From NCBI GenBank assembly GCA_046727175.1, contig JBKPCD010000101.1, positions 1-7,421 on the forward strand: a stretch of 7,421 nt of DNA, in the 5' to 3' direction. Shown in pieces: positions 1-5,202 of the stretch. Each line of letters opens with the position of its first letter. Within the stretch, counting starts at the first letter, position 1. Made by a program: the position numbers and the translations under genes. The DNA is from JBKPCD01 sp046727175. Its GTDB lineage: Bacteria > Acidobacteriota > Vicinamibacteria > Vicinamibacterales > 2-12-FULL-66-21. A model generated the notes under the pieces. It was not told where the DNA came from. It saw nothing but the letters and a program-made list of their open reading frames with translations, and did not search any database.

Positions 1-170
1 TTCAGATTGGCAGTCGTCCACTCTTTACCGTCCGCCATCCGTTTGGAAGAAGCGATCGTGCCGGACAGGCTCTGGTCTTTCGCTGAACGCTGCGTCGAGC
101 CGGCGCCGCCAACAAATCCGAACGCAATATTCAGCGCGATTGCCACGGCACTAATTCGACTCGTCGTCAT
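1..170 (-). CDS. N-terminus of an exported, probably FISUMP-domain protein (partial)
   Basis: An open reading frame starts at ATG 168-170 and runs off the left edge (56 codons visible). A GAGG Shine-Dalgarno lies 5 nt upstream (minus strand GGCGAGGACAAC then ATG). The N-terminus looks like a Sec signal peptide: MTTSR, then a hydrophobic stretch (ISAVAIALNIAFGFVGG), with likely cleavage near residue 25. The mature part contains the run RMADGKEWTTANLN (residues about 43-56). That run resembles the opening of FISUMP (Fibrobacter major paralogous) domains, which usually continue with a Tyr/Cys-rich segment; that part lies outside the window. The signal peptide and start are direct observations. 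The family name rests on about 14 residues and is tentative. No function is established for the visible part. Confidence 0.6.
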   Translation of the reverse strand, partial: MTTSRISAVAIALNIAFGFVGGAGSTQRSAKDQSLSGTIASSKRMADGKEWTTANL

Positions 171-370
171 GTTGTCCTCGCCGCCATGGTGTGACGCGGA
201 GTGTGTCTTCGCACCCTTGACATCGCCGCACCTAACGGAGGGAGCCTAACACGCATTAACTCGCGCTTAAACGCCGCACTGTCGAGTGATGTACCGGGGC
301 CGGCACTGGTTGGATCACCAACGAATCTGAACTGAAGCCGGTGACAAAGAGCTGTAGATCGCATGCCCCG

Positions 371-738
371 ATGCGGCTGCTGCGCATTCCCGAGCCGTTC
401 GATCATCCGGCGTTTGTCTTCGAGCCGAAGATCGATGGGTTCAGAGCGCTTGCACACGTGCGTGGGCATCATTGCCAGTTGATTTCGAGGAACGGGCACG
501 TGTTCAAGTCGTGGCCGTACCTCGCACGAGAAATCGCGCATGCCGTCAGAGCACATGATGCCATCCTCGATGGCGAGGTTTGCTGTCTTGGCCGTACTTC
601 TACGCGTTCGATGTGCTGTCGATGAACGGTGAGGATGTGCGCGCACTGCCACTGCTCGAGCGGAAGCGACGACTGCTCCGAATCATGTCGAAGATTGAGA
701 GCCGCCAAGGGCTGTGCAATTGTGAACAGCCGTCCTGA
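371..738 (+). pseudogene. ATP-dependent DNA ligase N-terminal fragment, deleted and frameshifted
   Basis: Codons from ATG 371 read MRLLRIPEPFDHPAFVFEPK and continue with IDGFRAL. This contains ligase motif I, KxDGxR, with the nucleotidyl-accepting Lys at 428-430. The motif ILDGEVCCL follows to about 588. The matching continuation WPYFYAFDVLSMNGEDVRAL (motif IIIa, FYAFDVL) lies one frame over from about 589 and stops at TGA 736-738. Related ligases have roughly 15-20 residues between CCL and the FYAFDVL block, so a small internal deletion at about 588-590 caused the shift. After KIESR (about 708) similarity ends and motifs IV and V are missing. An in-frame GTG at 341 is a possible earlier start, but no Shine-Dalgarno supports either. 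Family members are small ligases of the LigD-ligase type used in end joining; this copy cannot make an active enzyme. Confidence 0.72.
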
Positions 739-1181
739 TGTACGCGGTCATACACTCACGATATTGTGAAGCCTCAGCCACATCCGCCAGCGGTTCGCAC
801 TGCGGCCGGCAACACGGAAGAACGCGCCGCACAGATTCAGCGCATCAAAGAACGACTCGACCGGCTCGGGGGCACGCGTACCACGTAGCAGCCGAACTCG
901 ACGTGCTTGCGCGGGAAATTAGAACGCTTACATCGGAAGCCACGCCCGACCCTCGCGCCTTCCCATCGCGCAAGCAGGACAACTAAGCCACCAGCGCATC
1001 CTCGCAGCACGGCGCAGCACGACGTGGTCAGTTGATTGAGTTCTCAGACCTCAACTTTCAGTCGCGCCAATCCTTTGCTTGATCCAACTCCGCCTGGATT
1101 CGGAAGAAGTCGAGAGCGGCGACAGAGTTCGTGGAGGCGCTCAGAGTATCGGCGTGAGGCCGATTTGATCCGGTGGACAGG
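739..1181. other. 443-bp stretch with no confident gene
   Basis: I see nothing I can name here. A 40-codon plus-strand frame (GTG 766 to TAG 886-888) contains the helical run RAAQIQRIKERLDRLGG. The adjacent frame, open to TAA 984-986, continues with AAELDVLAREIRTLTSEA. The two may be halves of one frameshifted helical protein, but neither has a recognisable motif or ribosome site. On the minus strand, a frame open from about 1220 to TGA 1058-1060 ends LDFFRIQAELDQAKDWRD, which looks protein-like but has no start codon. The region fits the decay seen on both sides. Confidence 0.5.
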
Positions 1182-1373
1182 TCAATCGACGCGCCACCCC
1201 GACGGCCTGTTCTGCTTCATCAACCGAAACTGCCCATGCCGCTCACAGCGGTAGATGTGCATGTCCACGTTGGTGGTAATCGTGACTCCTGGCCGCAACT
1301 TCATGCTGCCACTTTTGATCTTGCTGATATGGTGGAGCGCCTCGCCACAGCGCGGGCAGGTCAAGACAGACAC
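1182..1373 (-). CDS. Small zinc-ribbon protein (63 aa), unknown role
   Basis: The reading frame starts at GTG 1371-1373 and stops at TGA 1182-1184. It encodes CPRCG at residues 6-10 and YRCERHGQF at 41-49, so four likely metal ligands are C6, C9, C43 and H46, the pattern of a two-knuckle zinc ribbon. A polar, beta-like stretch lies between the knuckles and the tail is basic. There is no membrane segment and no clear Shine-Dalgarno. The start lies within about 12 bp of the point where integrase similarity begins on the other strand, so the gene may have been cut at its 5' end by the same rearrangement. I do not recognise a named family. The metal-binding pattern is seen; function is unknown, and it could be a remnant of a larger protein. 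Confidence 0.45.
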   Translation of the reverse strand: MSVLTCPRCGEALHHISKIKSGSMKLRPGVTITTNVDMHIYRCERHGQFRLMKQNRPSGWRVD

Positions 1374-1384
1374 GGGCTTGCGAT

Positions 1385-2397
1385 TCTCAGGCAGGCACCA
1401 CCAAGGAAACCGTCGCGCGTCGCATTCTGCGCTCGCGTGAAGGTGACGTCGAGCATGGCATCCCGATCAACCCGAAGATGGGGCTGATCACGTTCGAAGA
1501 AGCCGCCGAAGCCCTGCTCAACTACAAAGCGAACGGCCTGAAGACGCACGATCACGCCAAACGTCGAATCGAAAAGCACCTGACGCCCGCCTTCAAGGGC
1601 AAGCGGCTCGTGTCAATCACCACCGACCTGATCGAGAAATTCATCGTGGAGCGCCAGACAGTCGGCGCGAGCAACGGCGAGATCAATCGGGAGCTCGCGA
1701 CCTTGAAACGGATGTTCACGTTGGCTGTGCGCGCCCGCAAGCTGCACGCGAAGCCGCACATTCCGATGCTGGCGGAAAACAACGTGCGGAAGAGATTCTT
1801 TGAGCCGGAACAGTTCGAAGCCGTCCGACGGAAACTGCCGGAAGCGTTAGGTCCAGTCGTCACGTTTGCGTACCTCACCGGCTGGCGACTGACGAGCGAG
1901 ATCCTGCCGCTCGAGTGGCGCCAGGTGGATTGGAACGGCCGCACGGTACGGCTGGACCCTGGCACGACCAAAAACCGGGACGGCCGCACGTTTCCATTTA
2001 CCGCAGCAATCGAATCACTACTCAAGTCGCAGCTCGCCGAACACGATCGGCTCAAGAAAGCCAATCGCATCATTCCGCTGGTGTTTCACAGAAACGGAAA
2101 GCGGATCAAAGACCTCCGGAAGGCCTGGAAAACGCCTGCGACTCTGCAAACGTGCCAGGACGCATCCTGCACGACTTCCGACGCACAGCGGTGCGGAACC
2201 TCGAGCGTGACGGGGTGTCACGCTCCGCAGCGATGGCGATGGTAGGGCACAAGACCGAGTCGATCTATCGACGGTACGCGATCGTGGATGCTGGCGCGTT
2301 GCGCGATGCTGCCGCGAAGATCGATCGCGCGGCGGGCACACTTTCGGGCACACCGAGCACGAATGAAGAAACCGGCACCAAGGTGGAGTCAGCGTAA
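1385..2397 (+). pseudogene. Phage-type tyrosine recombinase/integrase, N-terminally truncated and frameshifted
   Basis: Integrase similarity begins at about 1385 (TTKETVARRILRSREGDVEH), before the first ATG at 1478. The usual N-terminal arm-binding segment is missing, and an in-frame stop lies at 1325-1327. A core-binding SAM-like domain follows (ITFEEAAEALLNYKANG to FTLAVRARK). The catalytic domain carries Arg I in TGWR (codon 1886) and the beta-strand Lys in TTKNRDGR. At about 2129-2132 the frame shifts: TGG AAA ACG needs one more A to read WKNACDSANVPGR. In the second frame come HDFRR (His 2170, Arg 2179), GHK (His 2248) and the nucleophile Tyr of YRRYA (2275-2277), with stop TAA 2395-2397. 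All catalytic residues therefore survive across the two frames. The gene ends 13 bp from the tRNA-Leu 3' end, matching site-specific insertion there. Only the missing A could be an assembly error; the lost N-terminus is independent of it. Confidence 0.85.
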
Positions 2398-2410
2398 GTG
2401 GTTGATTCTT

Positions 2411-2499
2411 TGGTGCCGGAGGTGGGAATCGAACCCACACGGGGGGTGACCCCCACGGGATTTTGAGTCCCGCGCGTCTGCCAGTTTCACCACTCCGGC
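2411..2499 (-). tRNA. tRNA-Leu (anticodon CAA)
   Basis: On the minus strand the acceptor stem GCCGGAG (2499-2493) pairs with CTCCGGC (2421-2415), followed by discriminator A and an encoded CCA (2413-2411). The anticodon stem CGGGA/TCCCG encloses the loop CTCAAAA, giving anticodon CAA, which reads UUG. A long variable arm (GGGGGTCACCCCC), typical of class II tRNA-Leu, and a T arm (GTGGG, TTCGATT, CCCAC) are present. The gene appears intact. Its 3' end faces the integrase, so it is the likely insertion target. Confidence 0.95.
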
Positions 2500-2514
2500 C
2501 CGGACGGAACTGTC

Positions 2515-2523
2515 AGTATACCA
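2515..2523 (-). promoter_or_regulatory. Extended -10 promoter of tRNA-Leu
   Basis: The minus strand reads TGGTATACT, a TGn extended -10 with hexamer TATACT, ending 16 nt before the mature tRNA 5' end (2499). Transcription would start near 2508. No good -35 hexamer is seen at 16-18 nt, which an extended -10 can tolerate. Confidence 0.5.
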
Positions 2524-2566
2524 ATCAACGCGTGCTGCTCAGCATGCGGTCGCTCGGGGCCAGCGC

Positions 2567-2585
2567 TATGATCGGCTTCTGGAGG
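2567..2585 (+). promoter_or_regulatory. Candidate -10 and Shine-Dalgarno of the selenoprotein gene
   Basis: TATGAT at 2567-2572 is a fair -10 hexamer that would start a transcript near 2579. GGAGG at 2581-2585 is a strong Shine-Dalgarno 5 nt before ATG 2591. The ribosome site fixes the gene start well upstream of the in-frame TGA at 2708. No convincing -35 is visible. Confidence 0.45.
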
Positions 2586-2590
2586 TCGTT

Positions 2591-3187
2591 ATGGCAAACA
2601 CCACATCAGCAGCGTCCGTCGCATGGACGCACGACTTCGAACCCGCGCTCACCCGAGCGAAATCGCTTCAGCGACACGTGCTCCTCGACTTCACCGCCGC
2701 GCCGATGTGAAGCGGCTGCGCTCGGCTGGAGGCCGAGGTGTACCCGGATCCCACCGTTGCTACCTTTATCAACGAGAACTTCGAGCCGGTTCGCGTGCAC
2801 GTGCGCGACCAGCGCGACGAGTTCCAGCGTCTCGGTGCTCGCTACAACGCGCAGTGGACGCCCACCATTCTCCTCATCGACTCCGAAGGCGAGGAGCGTT
2901 ATCGGATAGAGGGATTCTTGCCGAAGGACGAGTTTCTGCCGCAGCTGGAACTGGGCCTCGCCAAGTCCGCATTCGCGCATGGCAGTTTCAGTGAAGCGGA
3001 ACGCCGCTATCGCGCGATCGTCGATCGGTATCCGCAGACCGATGCCGCGCCGGAAGCGCAATACTGGGCAGGCGTCTCGAAGTACAAAACGACCGGCGAC
3101 GCGAAAGCGCTCGCCGAAACCGCCGGAGCATTCCGCGAGCGTTACCAGGACTCCACCTGGGCGAAGAAGGCATCCGTCTGGGGGTGA
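2591..3187 (+). CDS. Thioredoxin-fold selenoprotein (UxxC) with C-terminal TPR-like region
   Basis: The frame opens at ATG 2591 behind GGAGG and stays open to TGA 3185-3187 except for one internal TGA at 2708-2710. That codon is residue 40, exactly where a thioredoxin-like protein has the first Cys of its redox motif: DFTAAPM-U-SGC-ARLEAE. U40 and C43 would form a UxxC pair. The cis-Pro loop WTPT (Pro91) and strand ILLID follow, so residues about 10-118 form one thioredoxin fold. Residues about 120-198 are helical and TPR-like (FSEAERRYRAIVDRYPQT). A hairpin at 2721-2737 fits a bacterial SECIS. I recall thioredoxin-like proteins with an APM-U-GGC motif in acidobacterial-type genomes; that is memory, not a search. 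There is no signal peptide, so it probably acts in the cytoplasm as a thiol/selenol oxidoreductase of unknown partner. The alternative is a nonsense mutation. It converges on the toxin gene with no gap. Confidence 0.8.
2708..2710 (+). other. In-frame TGA read as selenocysteine (residue 40)
   Basis: This TGA sits in the same frame as the start codon (2591) and the rest of the gene to 3187. It occupies the N-terminal redox position of a CxxC-type motif, with the partner Cys conserved at 2717-2719. Flanking codons on both sides encode a coherent thioredoxin fold, so read-through as selenocysteine explains it better than termination. Confidence 0.78.
2721..2737 (+). promoter_or_regulatory. Candidate bacterial SECIS hairpin
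   Basis: CTCGGC (2721-2726) pairs perfectly with GCCGAG (2732-2737) around the 5-nt loop TGGAG (2727-2731). Exactly 16 nt separate the TGA from the loop, and the second loop base is G. These match the published bacterial SECIS pattern as I remember it: a short stem, a small loop with a G among its first two bases, and a loop about 16-37 nt after the UGA. The stem lies inside codons for RLEAE, so it would bind SelB while being translated. Confidence 0.65.
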
Positions 3188-3586
3188 TTACCAGAGCACC
3201 TTCACAAGGCCCGATGATCGGATGTCACCGTCGCGAGTGATGAGCGGCAAATCCAGCGCGCGCGCAGCGGCACACACGAGCGCATCGAACGGGTCGCGGT
3301 TGATCCTCGATTCGTCGGCGACGAACAGCTGCTCCGCCGTCAGGTCGTACGGCTGATAGGCAGGATTGCTGAAGAGATCGTCGAAGAACGCTCGGACGGA
3401 TCGGCGGAGAATCGCACGGCCAGCCCGCGCGAGCAACGTGCACTCCCAGATGACGACGGCGGGGACGTAAATGAGCGCGTGCCGTGTCTCGCACGCGGCG
3501 AAGTGTTCGGCAGCGCGCCGACCGAGCTTCGTGGTGGCGGCGGCGTGGAACAACAGTGGATGGGTATCCGTCACCGCGGCGCGCAT
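3188..3586 (-). CDS. vapC: PIN-domain ribonuclease toxin, VapC type
   Basis: The 132-residue protein has the PIN-domain acidic residues in the usual order: D7 in TDTHPLL, E48 in VVIWE, D98 and D101 in RDPFDALVCAAA, and D119 in ITRDGDI. These would bind Mg2+ for cleavage of RNA, commonly tRNA or rRNA in VapC toxins. The ATG (3584-3586) lies one base after the antitoxin stop (3588-3590), so the two are probably translationally coupled. The gene ends with TAA at 3188-3190, directly abutting the end of the convergent selenoprotein gene. Length and motifs are normal and it appears intact. Its target cannot be read from sequence. Confidence 0.88.
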   Translation of the reverse strand: MRAAVTDTHPLLFHAAATTKLGRRAAEHFAACETRHALIYVPAVVIWECTLLARAGRAILRRSVRAFFDDLFSNPAYQPYDLTAEQLFVADESRINRDPFDALVCAAARALDLPLITRDGDIRSSGLVKVLW

Positions 3587-3587
3587 A

Positions 3588-3899
3588 TCACGACCGCCGC
3601 CGCGGTCGCGTCCGGTATCTGGCCCGCCGCTCCTTGACGAGCATCGGCCGTCGCAGGGATCGCTCGAACAGCGCCCGAATGTGTCGGTCCGCCTGCTTCA
3701 GATCCTGGTCGTCGTCCGGCAGATCGATCGAGCCCACGACAGACCGCATCGACTCGGCGGAGGTTCGTCCCGCCAGGCGCGCCTCGGTGACGAGTCGATC
3801 CACGACGCCGCTGAGCGTCCCACCTGGCTTTGCGGCGGCCTGTCCCTTCAGCCATGTCAGATTCTGCACGTCCAGCGTCAGGGAGGCGGCTTGCTTCAT
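3588..3899 (-). CDS. vapB: Ribbon-helix-helix antitoxin, VapB type
   Basis: The 103-residue protein starts at ATG 3897-3899. An upstream in-frame TTG at 3935 would translate the operator and is unlikely to be used. Residues 3-9 (QAASLTL) form the likely DNA-binding beta strand, followed by two helices (about 11-24 and 28-43, GVVDRLVTEAR), the RHH layout. The acidic middle (DLPDDDQD, about 59-66) and basic C-terminus are expected to wrap the toxin. It lies just upstream of the PIN toxin and would neutralise it and autorepress the pair at the palindrome next to its own start. No Shine-Dalgarno precedes the ATG. The family call rests on the RHH pattern plus the partner gene. Confidence 0.82.
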   Translation of the reverse strand: MKQAASLTLDVQNLTWLKGQAAAKPGGTLSGVVDRLVTEARLAGRTSAESMRSVVGSIDLPDDDQDLKQADRHIRALFERSLRRPMLVKERRARYRTRPRRRS

Positions 3900-3901
3900 A
3901 T

Positions 3902-3928
3902 AAATACGATATCGTATTTTTATCGTAT
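3902..3928 (-). promoter_or_regulatory. Palindromic operator and overlapping promoter of the toxin-antitoxin pair
   Basis: AAATACGATATCGTATTT at 3902-3919 is a perfect 18-bp palindrome, and a further half-site ATCGTAT occurs at 3922-3928, 11 bp (about one helical turn) from the matching half at 3911-3917. On the minus strand TTGCCG (3935-3930) and TATCGT (3911-3906), 18 bp apart, could be the -35 and -10. The -10 lies inside the palindrome, so bound VapB would block the polymerase. Transcription would then start at or next to ATG 3899, giving an almost leaderless mRNA. Confidence 0.72.
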
Positions 3929-3967
3929 CCGGCAAGCTCGAAGTCTCGGAATGGAAGGCGCTTCGAC

Positions 3968-4951
3968 TCAGTTCCGACGGTCGCCGACGTGCACGGTCAC
4001 GTCGAGTCGCTCCGTGCCACGAAGCACGCCAACCACTGCGAGCTGACCGATTCGATCCTCGGTGAGCAGCTTGTGCAGGTCGTCGATCGTCGTAACGGGG
4101 CGCGTGTCGAGCGACACGATGATGTCGCCGTCGCGCACACCGGCGGCGCGCGCGGGGCCGTCCGGCTCGAGCGAGATGACGAGCACGCCGCCCGTCTGCG
4201 CAAGATGGTGGAACCGCGTGACGCGTCGGAGCAGCGGAACGTCCTGGCCGGCGACCCCGAGATAGCCACGGCGGACGCGGCCGTCGCGCAGCAGCGCAGG
4301 CAGCACGGTGCTGATCGTGCTGATTGGCACGGCGAAGCTCAACCCCTGACCGCCCGAGATGATCGCCGTGTTCATGCCGACGACCCGCCCGAGGCTGTCG
4401 ACGAGCGGACCGCCGGAGTTCCCGGGATTCAACGCCGCATCGGTTTGAATTACGTGCTCGATGAGCCGGCCGGTCTTTGCACGCAACGATCGCCCGAGCG
4501 CGCTGACGACGCCGCTCGTGACGGTGTGCTGGAACCCGTAGGGGTTCCCGATGGCGATGACGAGCTGACCCGGCCGGAGCGTCTGCGAGTCGCCGAACTC
4601 GACCGCGGAGAGCTCCGGCGCGCTGATCCGAATCACCGCGACGTCCGTGTCGCGATCCTGCCCGATCAGGTCAGCCGACCGCTCGCGGCCGTCTGGCAAC
4701 TTCACCTCGATCTCGGAGGCGCCGTCGACAACGTGGCTGTTCGTGAGAATCAACCCATCAGCAGCGAAGATGAATCCAGAGCCGCTGCCGGCCTGCGCGG
4801 GCGAGCGCCTGGCCTGCGACCCGCGTCCACGGACGTCGATGCTGACGACGGCGGGGGAGACGCGATCGACCGCGCCGGTGACCGCGCGGGAGTACGCGTC
4901 GAGCAGAGATTCGTCGGAGACAAGCTGATGGTTTGGAAAGGGGACACCCAT
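3968..4951 (-). CDS. S1C (DegP/HtrA-like) serine protease with one PDZ domain, no signal peptide
   Basis: The 327-residue protein starts at ATG 4949-4951, with a GGA Shine-Dalgarno core a few bases upstream. The trypsin-like domain (about 25-215) carries the triad His73 (TNSHVVD), Asp103 (DTDVAVI) and Ser179 (NPGNSGGPL), plus the oxyanion-loop segment IQTDAALNPG. A PDZ domain follows (about 225-325; GYLGV, then GPARAAGVRDGDIIVSLD). Family members degrade or hold misfolded proteins, usually in the periplasm. This one begins MGVPFPNHQLVSDESLLDAY and has neither a hydrophobic signal nor an anchor, so it probably stays in the cytoplasm unless the true start lies further upstream. One PDZ is fewer than DegP (two) and like DegS. 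All catalytic residues are present. It stands alone, 68 bp from the antitoxin start and 251 bp from the KdpD-like genes. Confidence 0.9.
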   Translation of the reverse strand: MGVPFPNHQLVSDESLLDAYSRAVTGAVDRVSPAVVSIDVRGRGSQARRSPAQAGSGSGFIFAADGLILTNSHVVDGASEIEVKLPDGRERSADLIGQDRDTDVAVIRISAPELSAVEFGDSQTLRPGQLVIAIGNPYGFQHTVTSGVVSALGRSLRAKTGRLIEHVIQTDAALNPGNSGGPLVDSLGRVVGMNTAIISGGQGLSFAVPISTISTVLPALLRDGRVRRGYLGVAGQDVPLLRRVTRFHHLAQTGGVLVISLEPDGPARAAGVRDGDIIVSLDTRPVTTIDDLHKLLTEDRIGQLAVVGVLRGTERLDVTVHVGDRRN

Positions 4952-5146
4952 ATGTCCTATTGGACGCAGCCGCTGGGCCCGAAGATTCGTGCTCCTTCAT
5001 CCTGCGCAGGGGTGCGGTCAGCTCCCGGATGTTCACGTGGTCCGATCGCGAAGCAAGGTAGGCGCCCGGTGTTGGTCGTATCGCTCGTGCTCGGAGCCAT
5101 CAGTACACTCGTTGCGTCTGAATTCCGGAGTTCACTTGTCGTTGCC

Positions 5147-5174
5147 GCGGGACGGGGTCTTCAGACCCCGCCGC
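5147..5174. terminator. Strong GC hairpin downstream of the KdpD-like genes
   Basis: CGGGGTC (5153-5159) pairs with GACCCCG (5164-5170) around the loop TTCA. The stem extends through GCGG (5147-5150) with CCGC (5171-5174) past a 2-nt GA bulge, for 11 bp in all. It lies about 30 bp after the stop of the last KdpD-like gene. No T-run follows on either strand, so it is not a classic intrinsic terminator. It may instead be a dispersed palindromic (REP-like) element or an mRNA 3'-stabilising hairpin. Confidence 0.45.
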
Positions 5175-5202
5175 TACATGCGAACACATCTGAATCGCGG
5201 TT

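Larger units (their letters stand above)
341..2413. mobile_element. Remnant of an element integrated at tRNA-Leu (left boundary not seen)
   Basis: The stretch holds a broken DNA ligase, featureless DNA, a small zinc-ribbon ORF and a truncated, frameshifted tyrosine integrase, ending at the 3' end of tRNA-Leu(CAA). An integrase gene next to a tRNA 3' end is the standard layout of integrated islands, and the tRNA 3' segment (about 2411-2440) is the expected attachment core. I could not find a second copy of the tRNA 3' end in the window, so the left attachment site is either outside it or lost. The stated left limit is only where degraded genes begin. Several genes here are disrupted, so the element is probably immobile. 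Confidence 0.4.

Noticed and set aside
227..315. Integron-like core motifs: ACCTAAC and GCCTAAC followed by GTTGGAT.
   Set aside because: The two outer motifs are not complementary to each other, no inner pair is seen, and no cassette gene or integron integrase is present; these short motifs are expected by chance.
1058..1220. A minus-strand frame ending LDFFRIQAELDQAKDWRD.
   Set aside because: It looks protein-like, but it has no start codon, begins right after a stop, and overlaps the zinc-ribbon ORF in another frame; too little to call.
2126..2135. Programmed -1 frameshifting in the integrase.
   Set aside because: The in-frame codons are TGG AAA ACG, which do not form an X-XXY-YYZ heptamer, and the gene is also truncated at its 5' end, so simple decay or a read error is likelier.
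2738..3187. Separate gene starting at GTG 2738.
   Set aside because: It lacks a Shine-Dalgarno and would begin in the middle of the thioredoxin fold without the active site; the frame is the continuation of ATG 2591 through the TGA.
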